A stretch of 37,306 nucleotides of DNA from an uncultured Verrucomicrobiales bacterium (GTDB lineage Bacteria > Verrucomicrobiota > Verrucomicrobiia > Verrucomicrobiales > Akkermansiaceae), in the NCBI GenBank assembly GCA_937916505.1, contig CALFSW010000057.1, positions 1 through 37,306 on the forward strand. The letters are read 5' to 3'. Under the pieces are notes generated by a model. That model was not told the DNA's origin and did no database searches. It worked only from the letters and a program-made list of their open reading frames with translations. Of this stretch, positions 23,693-33,147 are shown in pieces. Position numbers and translations under genes: made by a program. Within the stretch, counting starts at the first letter, position 1, and each line of letters starts with the position of its first letter.

Positions 23693-25315
23693 ATGAGCTG
23701 GAGTTCCTACCATCGCGAATCGCGCTGGGCCGGATGGAAACGCTGCTTCAAGCGTTTCTGGGAATTTGCGTGGAAAGGCGGTCTCACCCTGCTGGTCCCG
23801 GTCCTCCTCGCCATTGGCTGGTATGCCTATCAAGCCAGCAAGTATGACCTCGCCGAAGTGGCTCGAATGCCTGCACGCACGGTTTTGGTGGACCGCGGAG
23901 GGGTGGAATTTGGCACCATTCACGGAGAGAATCGTCGCCTTGTGGAACATGATGAGATTCCTGAATTTCTGAAAACCAGCCTTTTCGCTCGCGAAGATGC
24001 ACGCTTTCTGGAGCACGAGGGAGTCGACTTCATGGGCTTGGCTCGCGCCACTTTACGCAATGTCAAGGATCTCGATTTCACCCAGGGAGCCTCCACCCTC
24101 TCGATGCAATTGGCTCGCAACACCTACGACCTCCGGGAAAAAAAATCCCTCAATCGAAAATTCCTCGAAATCGCTCTCACCTACCGGGTTGAGTCAAAGT
24201 TCTCCAAAAAAGAAATTCTCACCCACTATCTCAACCGAATCTACTTCGGGGCCGGATGCAATGGCATCGAGGAAGCCTCTCTCACCTACTTTGGCATCCC
24301 CACTTCTCAGCTCAGTCAGGGACAATCTGCTTTGCTGGTCGGTATCATCCGGGCTCCCCACGCCTGCAGTCCATGGCGAAATCTCGAGGGAGCCATCAAA
24401 CAACGCGACGAAGTTCTCGCCCGTCTCGTCACGACCGAAGCAATTTCACAAACCGAAGCAAACAAGATCAAAAAAGCCCCTCTCAATCTCCGCAACCCTG
24501 ATTCTGAAAGGATCGAAACCAGCCACGGTGCCCGTGTCCTTCGACGGCCCCTTGAGATCGTTTTGAATGACACCCAGATCACCACCGGAGGCCTTCGCGT
24601 CATCACTTCCATCGACTTTGAGTTGCAACAAGGGATCGAAGAACTCATCCGGAAAACTCCCCTTCCCACTGGTTGTCAAATGGCCGCCCTGGCCCTCGAT
24701 CCCCGCAATGGAGACATTCTCGCTGTTGTCGGCTGTCGCGGGACGAACCCCACCGGCTTTAACCGCGCACTTGATTCACACCGGGACCTGGGTCCGGGGT
24801 TGATCGAACCGCTCATCGGGACCATCGCCCTCGAACGCGGTCACCTCCCAATCAAAGGAAACCCGGTCACCACCGGTCGGCAGCTTGAGGAGCAGGATGC
24901 CAGACAACTCCTCAAGCGCTTCGGATTCGAAGGAAAATTTGGTAACGGGGATGACCTTTTTCGGGGAACCTTGAGTGTCTCCTTACTGGAACTTGCCACG
25001 GCATACGCCACCATTTTGCAGCGCGGCTCACGACCCACGCCCGTTTTTGTCCGTGAACTCCTTCACGAAGAAAAAACCCTCTTTCGTCGTCCTCCTGCGT
25101 TTTTTCCGGCCTTCTCAAAGCACTCCCGACTCAGCACAATCCCCCGACATCTCGGCGGAATGTCCCTTCCCAAATGCGACCTTTGGGCTGCTGCTCTCGA
25201 CGAGAAAAAGGTCATCGTCGTCTGGGCCGGATACGACAAACCACGCGCCCTGGAACTTGGGGAAGGTGTGACCGCAGGAATCAAGGATGACCTCGAAATG
25301 CTCCTCCGTCATTGA
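23693..25315 (+). CDS. PBP1-like peptidoglycan glycosyltransferase with degenerate transpeptidase domain
   Basis: The 540-residue protein has a membrane anchor (about 28-46) and an intact GT51 glycosyltransferase domain (about 80-260). The GT51 motifs are AREDARFLEHEGVDF with catalytic Glu101, QGASTLSMQLARN at 131-143 and KKEILTHYLNRIYFG at 172-186. It would polymerise lipid II into glycan strands on the outer face of the inner membrane. The C-terminal half keeps a transpeptidase-like outline (ALDPRNGDILAVVG, LLELATAYATI). However, the SxxK site reads GLIE (369-372), and the KTG region reads GGMSLPK (488-494). Transpeptidation and penicillin binding are therefore unlikely. It ends two bases before the stop of the convergent DTGA gene. 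Confidence 0.85.
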   Translation: MSWSSYHRESRWAGWKRCFKRFWEFAWKGGLTLLVPVLLAIGWYAYQASKYDLAEVARMPARTVLVDRGGVEFGTIHGENRRLVEHDEIPEFLKTSLFAREDARFLEHEGVDFMGLARATLRNVKDLDFTQGASTLSMQLARNTYDLREKKSLNRKFLEIALTYRVESKFSKKEILTHYLNRIYFGAGCNGIEEASLTYFGIPTSQLSQGQSALLVGIIRAPHACSPWRNLEGAIKQRDEVLARLVTTEAISQTEANKIKKAPLNLRNPDSERIETSHGARVLRRPLEIVLNDTQITTGGLRVITSIDFELQQGIEELIRKTPLPTGCQMAALALDPRNGDILAVVGCRGTNPTGFNRALDSHRDLGPGLIEPLIGTIALERGHLPIKGNPVTTGRQLEEQDARQLLKRFGFEGKFGNGDDLFRGTLSVSLLELATAYATILQRGSRPTPVFVRELLHEEKTLFRRPPAFFPAFSKHSRLSTIPRHLGGMSLPKCDLWAAALDEKKVIVVWAGYDKPRALELGEGVTAGIKDDLEMLLRH

Positions 25316-25316
25316 G

Positions 25317-25721
25317 TTAGATTTTTCCAAGCAGCTGGCTCCGGCTGCAATCGACCAGGAACCCGGTCAGGGACCGCCGCCCCAGCAAAAGCGGACATTT
25401 CATCGAAGCCCGGCAGGTCAGGCTCACCAAGAGATCATGTTCGGCCTCATCAAGCGTCCCGGCGGTGATCTCGATGAAGTAACGTTTGGAAAAAACTCCA
25501 TTCTCACTTTTCAACCGCTTCATAAAAATCACCGGAGCTTCGCACTCCAGATCATCAATCGTCTTAAACCGGACCCAGTCCGCTCCGTTCTTCTCAAACG
25601 GTTCAATGTCAGTTGCATGGAGTGATGAACTCCTCGCTCCCGTATCCACCTTCCCCCGCACCCAATCGACCCCATGCTCGGGAATCGAAAACCACTCGCG
25701 TCGTCCAATGATCGGTTTCAT
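25317..25721 (-). CDS. ATP-dependent zinc protease-like protein (COG4067, DTGA motif)
   Basis: The product from ATG 25721 has 134 residues and starts MKPIIGRREWFSIPEHG. It contains KVDTGARSSSLHA with the DTGA motif at 26-29, typical of the retropepsin-like fold of this family (PF05618). The annotation as an ATP-dependent zinc protease is historical and poorly supported. Homologues often sit beside rimK-like ligases, but none is present here. An upstream in-frame ATG at 25790 adds 23 residues without family character, so I prefer 25721. It is convergent with the glycosyltransferase gene, leaving a single base between the stops. Confidence 0.8.
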   Translation of the reverse strand: MKPIIGRREWFSIPEHGVDWVRGKVDTGARSSSLHATDIEPFEKNGADWVRFKTIDDLECEAPVIFMKRLKSENGVFSKRYFIEITAGTLDEAEHDLLVSLTCRASMKCPLLLGRRSLTGFLVDCSRSQLLGKI

Positions 25722-25831
25722 GTTTCGCCCGTCCCAGGGCAGACCTAAACTCATTCCCCTTTCCTCTCTCAGCAAGCTCATTTCCGGCATTGTTTATAAA
25801 GCTCAAAGTGTCATCATATTTCTTCCTCTCT

Positions 25832-27622
25832 ATGACCTCACGATTTCCCGCTCTCATCGCAACTTTTTCACTCGGTTTTTTTTCAACCGGCTGGAGTCAG
25901 GAAACCTCCATGGTCGTCACCAGCGCCAGTGATGATGGACCGGGCTCCCTTCGCGAGGCCATCGCGGAAATCGATGAAGGAGGAACCATCACCTTCTCTT
26001 CGAGTTTAAATGGCGCAACCCTCATCCTCTCGGGGAATCAGCTTACCATCACCAAGAGCCTTGTGATCGATGCCTCCTCGCTCGGCAACGGCCTGACCAT
26101 TGATGCGGACGGCAGTGAAGAGACCCGCCGACGAATTTTTGAAATTCAGCCGACAGCAGAAGTCACCATTGCCAATCTGAGCCTCTCCAATGGCTTCACC
26201 GCGAATGGGGATGACGGAGGTGGCTTATTTGACGGACAGGGTGACGATGCCAACGGAGGTGGAGCGATCTTCAATGAGGGCAGACTCACCCTCTTCGATT
26301 GCACTTTCACCGACAATCAAACCGGCAATGGGGGAAATGGCACCTTTGGAATAGGCGGCTATGGCGGCCACGGCGGAGCCATTGCCAACTACGGGGCACT
26401 CTTCATGACCGACTGCACCTTCACCACCAACCAGACTGGCATCGGCGGGACTGGCGGCGGCGGAGAAGGTGGATATGCCTCGGGTGAACGTGGTGGTCCC
26501 GGCGGCGATGGTGGAGCAATTTCCAATGCCGTTAACTGCACCCTTACAATGACGGGCTGCACTCTCGCCAATAACAAAGCGGGAGACGGAAGCCGGGGCG
26601 GGGACGGCGTCAATTTTTTTGGCGACGGTGGAACGGGAGGGCTTGGCGGCTCGGGCGGAGCCATCGTCAACGACGGGACTTTGACCATGACAAACTGCAC
26701 CTTAACCGAAAACCAAACCGGAGCTGGCGGCGAAGGGGGAAATGCCGAATTGCGAGATGGTGCCGATGGCGGCAGGGCGGGTCATGGCGGAGCCATCCAA
26801 AATGGCGTCGGAGCCTCACTCACTCTCATCCATTGCACCCTCACCATCAATCAGACGAACTCCGGAGGATTGGGAGGCTTTGAAGGAGAGCGCGACTTCC
26901 GCTCGGGAGATCCCGGAGGCGATGGCCAGGGAGGCGGAATTTCCAACTCTGGCTCGGTGAATCTAACCAACACGATCGTGTCTGCCAACGTCTCTACCAC
27001 CGATAGAGACATCTTCGGGACGGTGACGGAAAGCGGGACAAACATTCTCAATTCCGACTTCCCCGTTCTCCTCCGGCCTCTCGGCGACTACGGTGGTCCG
27101 ACTTACACCATGCCCCCGCTTCAGTCCTCACCCGCAGTCGATGGAGCAGGAACGACCGACCCCATGGGAACGGACCAAAGAGGATTCAATCGCTTCGCTG
27201 ATGGCGACAGTGACGGCACCTCCGCCCTTGATATCGGAGCCATCGAGCTTCAGGGGGCAGGAGTGGAATTTGACCTTCTTTTCTCACTCGATTCCGATGG
27301 AGATGGTCTCAACACAATTGAAGAGATGGTCCTTGGAACTGATCCTTTGGTCCCGGACAACAATGGTTTGAGCAATCTCAGTGTCACCGGATTTGACCAT
27401 ACCACCGGAATTCCCACCCTTGGTTTTACCTACCGCGATGCAGGGGTCAGATTAAGAATCACCCGCTCCCCCGACCTCATCACCTTTGAGACAATCGTCG
27501 CCGACTCTGAGTCCACCGATGGCTTTGAAGCCTCGTCTGGAAACTCCCGGGTTCAACTACAAGACGCAGCCCCTCCGGTCGGTCGCGCATTCTATCGCCT
27601 CGAAATCATTCGCCCTGAATGA
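25832..27622 (+). CDS. Secreted Gly-rich right-handed beta-helix protein
   Basis: The 596-residue protein has a signal peptide ending near GWS-QET. Next come VVTSASDDGPGSLREAI and a parallel beta-helix whose turns repeat a pattern like GGAI.N.G.LTMT.CTLT.NQTG (about 60-400). That outline fits choice-of-anchor Q type extracellular proteins. Glycine-rich inserts such as GGTGGGGEGGYASGERGG lie between coils. A calcium-type segment, LDSDGDGLNTIEEM, precedes a terminal module of the kind that ends many verrucomicrobial secreted proteins (RITRSPDL...AFYRLEII). It is probably a cell-surface or released adhesin or polysaccharide-binding protein. A longer frame opens at 25790, but 25832 gives the proper signal peptide. 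Confidence 0.8.
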   Translation: MTSRFPALIATFSLGFFSTGWSQETSMVVTSASDDGPGSLREAIAEIDEGGTITFSSSLNGATLILSGNQLTITKSLVIDASSLGNGLTIDADGSEETRRRIFEIQPTAEVTIANLSLSNGFTANGDDGGGLFDGQGDDANGGGAIFNEGRLTLFDCTFTDNQTGNGGNGTFGIGGYGGHGGAIANYGALFMTDCTFTTNQTGIGGTGGGGEGGYASGERGGPGGDGGAISNAVNCTLTMTGCTLANNKAGDGSRGGDGVNFFGDGGTGGLGGSGGAIVNDGTLTMTNCTLTENQTGAGGEGGNAELRDGADGGRAGHGGAIQNGVGASLTLIHCTLTINQTNSGGLGGFEGERDFRSGDPGGDGQGGGISNSGSVNLTNTIVSANVSTTDRDIFGTVTESGTNILNSDFPVLLRPLGDYGGPTYTMPPLQSSPAVDGAGTTDPMGTDQRGFNRFADGDSDGTSALDIGAIELQGAGVEFDLLFSLDSDGDGLNTIEEMVLGTDPLVPDNNGLSNLSVTGFDHTTGIPTLGFTYRDAGVRLRITRSPDLITFETIVADSESTDGFEASSGNSRVQLQDAAPPVGRAFYRLEIIRPE

Positions 27623-27718
27623 AACTTTAAGAGGCCACTTTGGTATCGAAGCCATAGCTCTCCATCATCCTTGATGGCAGGACTGCCCCACGCCAAACTG
27701 CTCTCCCGCCGGCACCAG

Positions 27719-29359
27719 TCACTTCAGAAGTGACTTCGCCATCTCACGTGCCTGCGTTCCACCGCCACCGAGCATCCTCACCAGTTCATCGATCCGGGCC
27801 TCACCCGTGACCTCGGTCAACGAGGAAAGGGAACGACCTCCCTCCACTCGCTTCTCGACCAGAAAGTGTTGATGTGCCACCGCGGCCACTTGCGGAAAGT
27901 GGGTGATGGCAACAACCTGATGCCGTTCTCCAAGACTCGCCATTTTTTCGCCCACCGCCCGCGCGATCTCACCTCCCACATTGGCATCGATCTCATCAAA
28001 AACCATCAAGGGCGTGGAGTCCTGGTCCGCGAGAGCATTCTTCACCGCAAGCATCACACGGGAGATCTCACCACTCGACGCAACCTGGCGCAATGGCTTC
28101 AAAGGTTCTCCGGGATTGGGGCCAAAGAGATATTCCACATCTTCCAATCCATGCGGGCCCGGCTCGTCGCGTGCCGACAATTGCACCTCAAACTCAGCCT
28201 GCTTAAAGCCCAAATCCACCAAATGGCTCCGCACTTCCCCGGCGAGATCCGGAGCAAGCTTCTTGCGCTTGGCACTAATCTTTCGAGCTGCCGAACGGAT
28301 CTTTTTAAGAGCATCATCGACCCCCTGCTTGAGCCGAGCGAGATACTCCTCGCGGTTATCGGACCCTTCGAGACGTTGCCGGGCATCCTCGGCATGATCG
28401 AGGGCATCCTGCAGTGTCGGGCCATACTTGCGCTTGAGAGACTCCACCAAATTAAAACGTTCCTCGACCTCTTGCGCTTCGGAAGGGTCAATCTCCAATT
28501 CGTCAAGATACTCCACCACGCTCCTCTCGAGTTCCTGCATCTGCACCACCGAGCTTTCAACCTCTTCCGCAAGATCGGAGATCGCCGGGTCAATGTTACG
28601 AATCTCCGAGGTTGCCCGTTGCAAATCCTCCAATCCGGGAGAGATCGTATCACTGATCAAATTCACCGCCTTCCCGGCCAATTCACCCAATCTACTGGCA
28701 TTGCTGGTGCGTCGATAACGCTCTTCGAGCTCTTCCTCTTCGCCCGCCTTAATCTCCGCGGCATCGATTTCCTCGACTTGAAAGCGAAGCAGCTCTTTTT
28801 CCTGATCACTGATCTCGCGTTGAGCCCGCGCCGTCTCATATTCATCGGCCGCTTCACGCCAACCGGCCCACTTTTCGCGGTAAACCGAGACCTCCTTACC
28901 TGCGGCGCCATAGGCATCAAGAAGAGCCCGTTGACGCTCGGGCGATAGGAGCGATTGATGATCGTGCGGACCGTGAAGATCCACGAGGTGCTGCCCAATG
29001 CGCTTCAACACGCCAAGGGTCGCCGCTCCGTTGTTAACGAACTGCTTGTTCGATGACGCCCCGACAACCCGACGAATGATGAGTTCATTCTCATCGCAGG
29101 GATCAAGCCCGACCTCTTCAAGAATGACATCAATGACCGAAGAGTCAGCCAGTTGAAAAATGGCCTCCACCGTGCACTGGTCCTCCCCTGTTCGGATCAG
29201 CCCCTTATCGGCCCTTTCCCCGAGAATAAGTTTCAGCGCGCCCACGATCACGGACTTGCCCGCGCCCGTCTCACCGGTCACACCGACAAGCCCTCTGCCA
29301 AGGTCCCATTCAAGTCGATCAACGAGGGCGAGATTACGGATCTTTAGGAGTGTAAGCAT
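27719..29359 (-). CDS. recN: DNA repair protein RecN
   Basis: RecN is an SMC-like ATPase that gathers DNA ends during double-strand break repair. The 546-residue protein starts MLTLLKIRNLALVD and has Walker A GETGAGKS at 29-36. A long coiled coil (about 160-370) separates this from the C-terminal ATPase half, where SSGEISRVMLAVK is the signature and LMVFDEIDANVGGEIA is the Walker B region. Length and order are normal for the family. It is divergent from the MBL hydrolase gene, with 26 bases between them. No SOS box was identified with confidence. Confidence 0.95.
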   Translation of the reverse strand: MLTLLKIRNLALVDRLEWDLGRGLVGVTGETGAGKSVIVGALKLILGERADKGLIRTGEDQCTVEAIFQLADSSVIDVILEEVGLDPCDENELIIRRVVGASSNKQFVNNGAATLGVLKRIGQHLVDLHGPHDHQSLLSPERQRALLDAYGAAGKEVSVYREKWAGWREAADEYETARAQREISDQEKELLRFQVEEIDAAEIKAGEEEELEERYRRTSNASRLGELAGKAVNLISDTISPGLEDLQRATSEIRNIDPAISDLAEEVESSVVQMQELERSVVEYLDELEIDPSEAQEVEERFNLVESLKRKYGPTLQDALDHAEDARQRLEGSDNREEYLARLKQGVDDALKKIRSAARKISAKRKKLAPDLAGEVRSHLVDLGFKQAEFEVQLSARDEPGPHGLEDVEYLFGPNPGEPLKPLRQVASSGEISRVMLAVKNALADQDSTPLMVFDEIDANVGGEIARAVGEKMASLGERHQVVAITHFPQVAAVAHQHFLVEKRVEGGRSLSSLTEVTGEARIDELVRMLGGGGTQAREMAKSLLK

Positions 29360-29385
29360 TCGGGTTTTGCGGTGTCGGAGTGATT

Positions 29386-30207
29386 ATGCAATTCTCACGC
29401 GTTCATGCAACGATGAGTGACGAAGGATCTGACTGCCGTTTTCTGTTTTTGGGAACTTCGACCTCGGTCGGCGTGCCCGTGATCGGTTGTGCCTGCACCA
29501 CCTGCACTTCGTCCCACCCCCACGACGACCGGTCACGCAGCTCCGTATTCTTCGAAGGTCCTTGGGGGAAAATCCTCATCGACAGTGGTCCGGATCTGCG
29601 CCAGCAGGCACTTCGTGAAAAACTCATCGTCGTCGATGCCGTCCTTTACACCCACGAACACCTCGACCATGTGGCGGGCTTCGATGAACTCCGCGCCTTC
29701 TGCTGGCGTCGCGATGCCCCGCTTCCCCTCTACGCTTCCCGGGACACCCTCGCAGGATTGGAAAGAATGTATCCCTGGGCATTTCAATTGGAAGATCATC
29801 AACCGGGGTATATCCGCCCCGATCCCCGCCCCGTTGAGGACTCCTTCATCTTCAACGAACTCAAAATCACCCCGGTTGAAGTTCAACATGGTCGGGTCCG
29901 GACCCACGGCTTCCGCTTCGATCACCCGGCCATCGGTTCACTGGCTTACCTCCCTGATGTCAAAACCATTCCGCAAAGCTCTCGCGAGCTCCTGAAGGAA
30001 CTGGACGTCCTCATCATCGACGCTCTCCGTCACGAGGAACACCACACCCACATGACCGTCGCCGAGGCTCTCGATACCATCACCGCACTCCAGCCCAAAA
30101 GATCCTTCCTCACCCATCTCGGACATGAACTGGGATGGCAGAAAACCAACGACACCCTCCCCCCTCAGGTTTCGCTGGCCTATGACGGGTTGAGCCTTAC
30201 TTTTTGA
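29386..30207 (+). CDS. MBL-fold metal-dependent hydrolase (PhnP-like)
   Basis: The 273-residue protein belongs to the metallo-beta-lactamase superfamily. It has FLGTSTSVGVPVIGCACTTC near the N-terminus and the metal site THEHLDHVAG (His90, His92, Asp94, His95). Later histidines lie in VQHGRVRTHG and FLTHLGHELG. The Cys-rich N-terminal loop resembles PhnP-type phosphodiesterases. The substrate is unknown, and no phosphonate genes are nearby. I chose ATG 29386 because a GGAG sequence lies 5 bases before it. A GTG at 29380 and an ATG at 29413 are alternatives. The next gene begins 4 bases after its stop. Confidence 0.85.
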   Translation: MQFSRVHATMSDEGSDCRFLFLGTSTSVGVPVIGCACTTCTSSHPHDDRSRSSVFFEGPWGKILIDSGPDLRQQALREKLIVVDAVLYTHEHLDHVAGFDELRAFCWRRDAPLPLYASRDTLAGLERMYPWAFQLEDHQPGYIRPDPRPVEDSFIFNELKITPVEVQHGRVRTHGFRFDHPAIGSLAYLPDVKTIPQSSRELLKELDVLIIDALRHEEHHTHMTVAEALDTITALQPKRSFLTHLGHELGWQKTNDTLPPQVSLAYDGLSLTF

Positions 30208-30211
30208 CACT

Positions 30212-31765
30212 ATGATCCATCGCCTTCTCCTCTGCGCCCTCCTCTGTCTGCCTGCCTGCGCGCTGCCCACCCCTTTATCTCCGGGCCAACTCGTCGTCGT
30301 TTACAATTCAAATAATCCGGAATCCAAGGATCTCGCCGAATTCTACGCACTCTCCCGCCGTATCCCCGCCAGCCAGATTGTCGGAATTGCCACGACCGAA
30401 AAAGCCACCATCGATCGCAAGACCTACGAGACCACAATCCGGAAACCCTTGGTTCAGAAGTTCATTTCGGAAAAGTGGTGGAAGATGGGGAAAGATGCCA
30501 ACGGGCTCATGGTTCCGACTGAGACCAGGATTCGCTGCGTGGTTATGGTGAAGGGCATGCCACTCCGCATCAGTCGCGCTCCCCTGCCTGCGGGCGAGAC
30601 TGAAAAGACCCGCCAATTCAATATCAATAACGAAGCCGCCGTCGACTCCGAGCTCAGCCTGATGGGAGTTTCAAAGTATCCCACCGGCGGGGCCGTCCCC
30701 AATCCCTACTTCAAAAAGGACTATCCGGCGGCCCTAAACCCGGCTCGCTTCATGCTCATGGTGGGACGTCTCGATGCCATCTCCTACGACCAATGCAAAC
30801 GAATGGTGCTCGATGCCATTGATGTTGAAAAAGACGGACTCTGGGGGAGAACCTATCTCGACCTCGCAAAGAAAGGCGGCGGTTTCGCGATTGGCGACCA
30901 GTGGATCGACAACATCTCCAAAGCCAGCATCTCAGCGGGCAATCCCACCATCGTGAACCGCATGTCCGACACCTTTGTCACCAACTACCCCATGACCGAT
31001 GCCGCGGTTTATTTCGGATGGTACACTTTTCACCGGAACGGCCCCTTTCTGAACCCGGCGATGAAATTTCAAAAAGGCGCCATCGCCGTTCATCTCCATT
31101 CCCTCAGTGCTGCGCAACTCATCAACCCGGCCAAGAACTGGAGCGCCGCTTTGATCGACCGCGGAGCCGCTGCCACCCTGGGAAACACCTGGGAGCCCTT
31201 CCTCCAGCTCAGTCACCAATTCGATGTTTTCTACGACCGCCTCACCAAAGGATACACGCTCATCGAAGCCGGATACATGTCGATGAACGTCCTCTCCTGG
31301 CAAAACATCGTCATCGGCGATCCTCTCTATCAACCCTTCAAGACCACGACGGTCTCAAAGGATAATATGAAAATCGACCGCGACTATAAGCTCATCCGCT
31401 ACGCTCAAACAAAGTTCCCCGACGAAAAATCACGATACACCGAACTCCTCAAGGCCGCCGAAAACACCAAAAGCGGGACTGTTTATGAAATGGTGGGCGG
31501 GCGCTCGCTCGAACTGGGGAACTACGATCAAGCAATCAAGGCTTTCGCCCGGGCCAAACAGCTCTTTACCAATTCTGCCGACAAACTCCGACAGGATCTG
31601 CATCTCGTCGAAATTGAACGACGTCGGAAAAACACCGGAGCCGCCCTGCAAATTCTCAAGAAGGCCAAATTGGAATTCAAAGACATCCCGGAAGCCAGGG
31701 CCATCGATGGACTCCTCACCATCTTGGATCCACCCGCGCCTCCCGCCACCAAGCCTAAAAAGTAG
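30212..31765 (+). CDS. TIGR03790 family exported protein
   Basis: The 517-residue protein has a signal peptide (about 1-18). Its body matches the TIGR03790 family of Verrucomicrobia, Planctomycetes and some other phyla, with LVVVYNSNNPESKDLAEFYA, then IPASQIVGIATTEKATIDR, MLMVGRLDA and the late SWQNIVIGDPLYQPF. The last 120 residues are helical and look like tetratricopeptide repeats (GNYDQAIKAFARAKQLF). The family function is unknown. The protein probably acts in the periplasm. It is 4 bases after the MBL gene and 2 bases before the DUF2851 gene, so it belongs to an operon that runs on to dprA. Confidence 0.85.
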   Translation: MIHRLLLCALLCLPACALPTPLSPGQLVVVYNSNNPESKDLAEFYALSRRIPASQIVGIATTEKATIDRKTYETTIRKPLVQKFISEKWWKMGKDANGLMVPTETRIRCVVMVKGMPLRISRAPLPAGETEKTRQFNINNEAAVDSELSLMGVSKYPTGGAVPNPYFKKDYPAALNPARFMLMVGRLDAISYDQCKRMVLDAIDVEKDGLWGRTYLDLAKKGGGFAIGDQWIDNISKASISAGNPTIVNRMSDTFVTNYPMTDAAVYFGWYTFHRNGPFLNPAMKFQKGAIAVHLHSLSAAQLINPAKNWSAALIDRGAAATLGNTWEPFLQLSHQFDVFYDRLTKGYTLIEAGYMSMNVLSWQNIVIGDPLYQPFKTTTVSKDNMKIDRDYKLIRYAQTKFPDEKSRYTELLKAAENTKSGTVYEMVGGRSLELGNYDQAIKAFARAKQLFTNSADKLRQDLHLVEIERRRKNTGAALQILKKAKLEFKDIPEARAIDGLLTILDPPAPPATKPKK

Positions 31766-31767
31766 CG

Positions 31768-33147
31768 ATGACCTACCAGCGACTTCTCGAAATCACCGCT
31801 TCCCAGACTTCCATTCTCTCCGGGGAGGTCCGCCCGGCGACCTTTGATGAAATCGAGATCCAGTCGCACTGGTTCGCCGGTCATTTCTCACGCGATCACC
31901 TCGCCAACCACGGGCAAAAAATCTCAATCGTCTCCCCCGGCGAGTGGAATCGCGGTGCCGGCCCCGACTTCCTGAATGCCACGGTCGAAATTGACGGCGA
32001 AACTCATCACGGGCCCATCGAACTCGATCTCGATTCCCGAAACTGGGACCTCCACGGACACAACCGGAGCGAGTTTTTCAACGATGTCATCCTCCATATC
32101 GTCCTCCACGACTCCGGCCCCACCTTCTTCACCCGCACTTTAAAAAATCGAGACGTTCCCCGCATCATTCTCTCGCCCGAAGAAGTCAATGCCGCCCTCG
32201 GTCGTCCCCGCCTCACCCAGGCTCTCGCCCGCCCCGGTCTCTGCCTTACGCCGCTAGCAGAAATGCCCGAAGAGAAAGTTTCCTCCCTCCTCAAGGAATC
32301 CGCCCTTCACCGCGCCCGACTCAAAGCCACCCGTTTCGAACAAACCGCCCATCTTCATAGCTTCTCCCAAGCCCTCTGGGAATCCCTCGCAGATGCCCTC
32401 GGATTCTCCGCCAACCGCCTCCCCATGCGTCTCCTCGCGCAGCGCCTCCCCGTCAAAAAGCTCAACCAACACACTCCCGAGGATCGCGAAGCCATCCTCT
32501 TTGGCACCGCTGGTTTCCTCTCCCCCACCCTCCACGAAACCGCCCCACCGGAGTCCCAAGAGTGGCTTGAAGACCTGTGGACCCGATGGTGGAAGCACCG
32601 CCTCGATTACGAATTCCCCGCCGACCGCACTCCCGCCTGGTCCACCAGAGCCACCCGCCCCGGCAACCATCCCCAACGCCGCCTCGCCGCCCTCGCAGCT
32701 GCTGCCGCACAATGGAACTCCCTCTCGTCCCTCGCCCGTCAGGCCCCACCCTTCACCAATTTTTCAAAAGCCCTCTCCGAACTCAACGAACCCTTCTGGG
32801 ATCACCACCACACCCTCCAATCCAAACGCACCGAAAAGCCCATCAAGCTCATCGGAAAATCCCGACTTGAGGAATTCCTCATCAACACCCTCCACCCGCT
32901 GAATCTCGAGGACTGGAACTCGTTCGCCAAAGTCCGGGCCTCTGCTCCCAATCAAAAAGTCAAACGCTGCTGCGAACGACTCTTCGGCTCCCTCCCCCTC
33001 GCCAAACCCCACCTCAAATTCGCCTGGCAACACCAGGCCCTTCTCCAAATCTATCAGGACTTCTGCCTCGAAGACCTCTCCGATTGTGCCGACTGCCCTT
33101 TCCCCCAACAACTCGCCCAGTGGAAACCCTCTCCCTCTCATGACTGA
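31768..33147 (+). CDS. DUF2851 family protein
   Basis: The 459-residue cytoplasmic protein begins with the DUF2851 (PF11013) pattern: IEIQSHWFAGHFSRDHLAN, then SPGEWNRGAGPDFLNATVEI, GPIELDLDSRNWDLHGH and DVILHIVLHD. The early part is reminiscent of restriction-nuclease folds, but this is only an impression. The C-terminal end has paired cysteines (KRCCERL and DCADCPFPQQ). The function is unknown. It lies 2 bases after the TIGR03790 gene, and its end overlaps dprA by 8 bases, suggesting translational coupling with a DNA-processing protein. Confidence 0.85.
   Translation: MTYQRLLEITASQTSILSGEVRPATFDEIEIQSHWFAGHFSRDHLANHGQKISIVSPGEWNRGAGPDFLNATVEIDGETHHGPIELDLDSRNWDLHGHNRSEFFNDVILHIVLHDSGPTFFTRTLKNRDVPRIILSPEEVNAALGRPRLTQALARPGLCLTPLAEMPEEKVSSLLKESALHRARLKATRFEQTAHLHSFSQALWESLADALGFSANRLPMRLLAQRLPVKKLNQHTPEDREAILFGTAGFLSPTLHETAPPESQEWLEDLWTRWWKHRLDYEFPADRTPAWSTRATRPGNHPQRRLAALAAAAAQWNSLSSLARQAPPFTNFSKALSELNEPFWDHHHTLQSKRTEKPIKLIGKSRLEEFLINTLHPLNLEDWNSFAKVRASAPNQKVKRCCERLFGSLPLAKPHLKFAWQHQALLQIYQDFCLEDLSDCADCPFPQQLAQWKPSPSHD

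Noticed and set aside
26450-26960. Gly-rich repeats considered as a possible CRISPR-like or minisatellite array
   Set aside because: The repeats are imperfect, in frame and coding for beta-helix loops; there are no constant repeat and unique spacer units.
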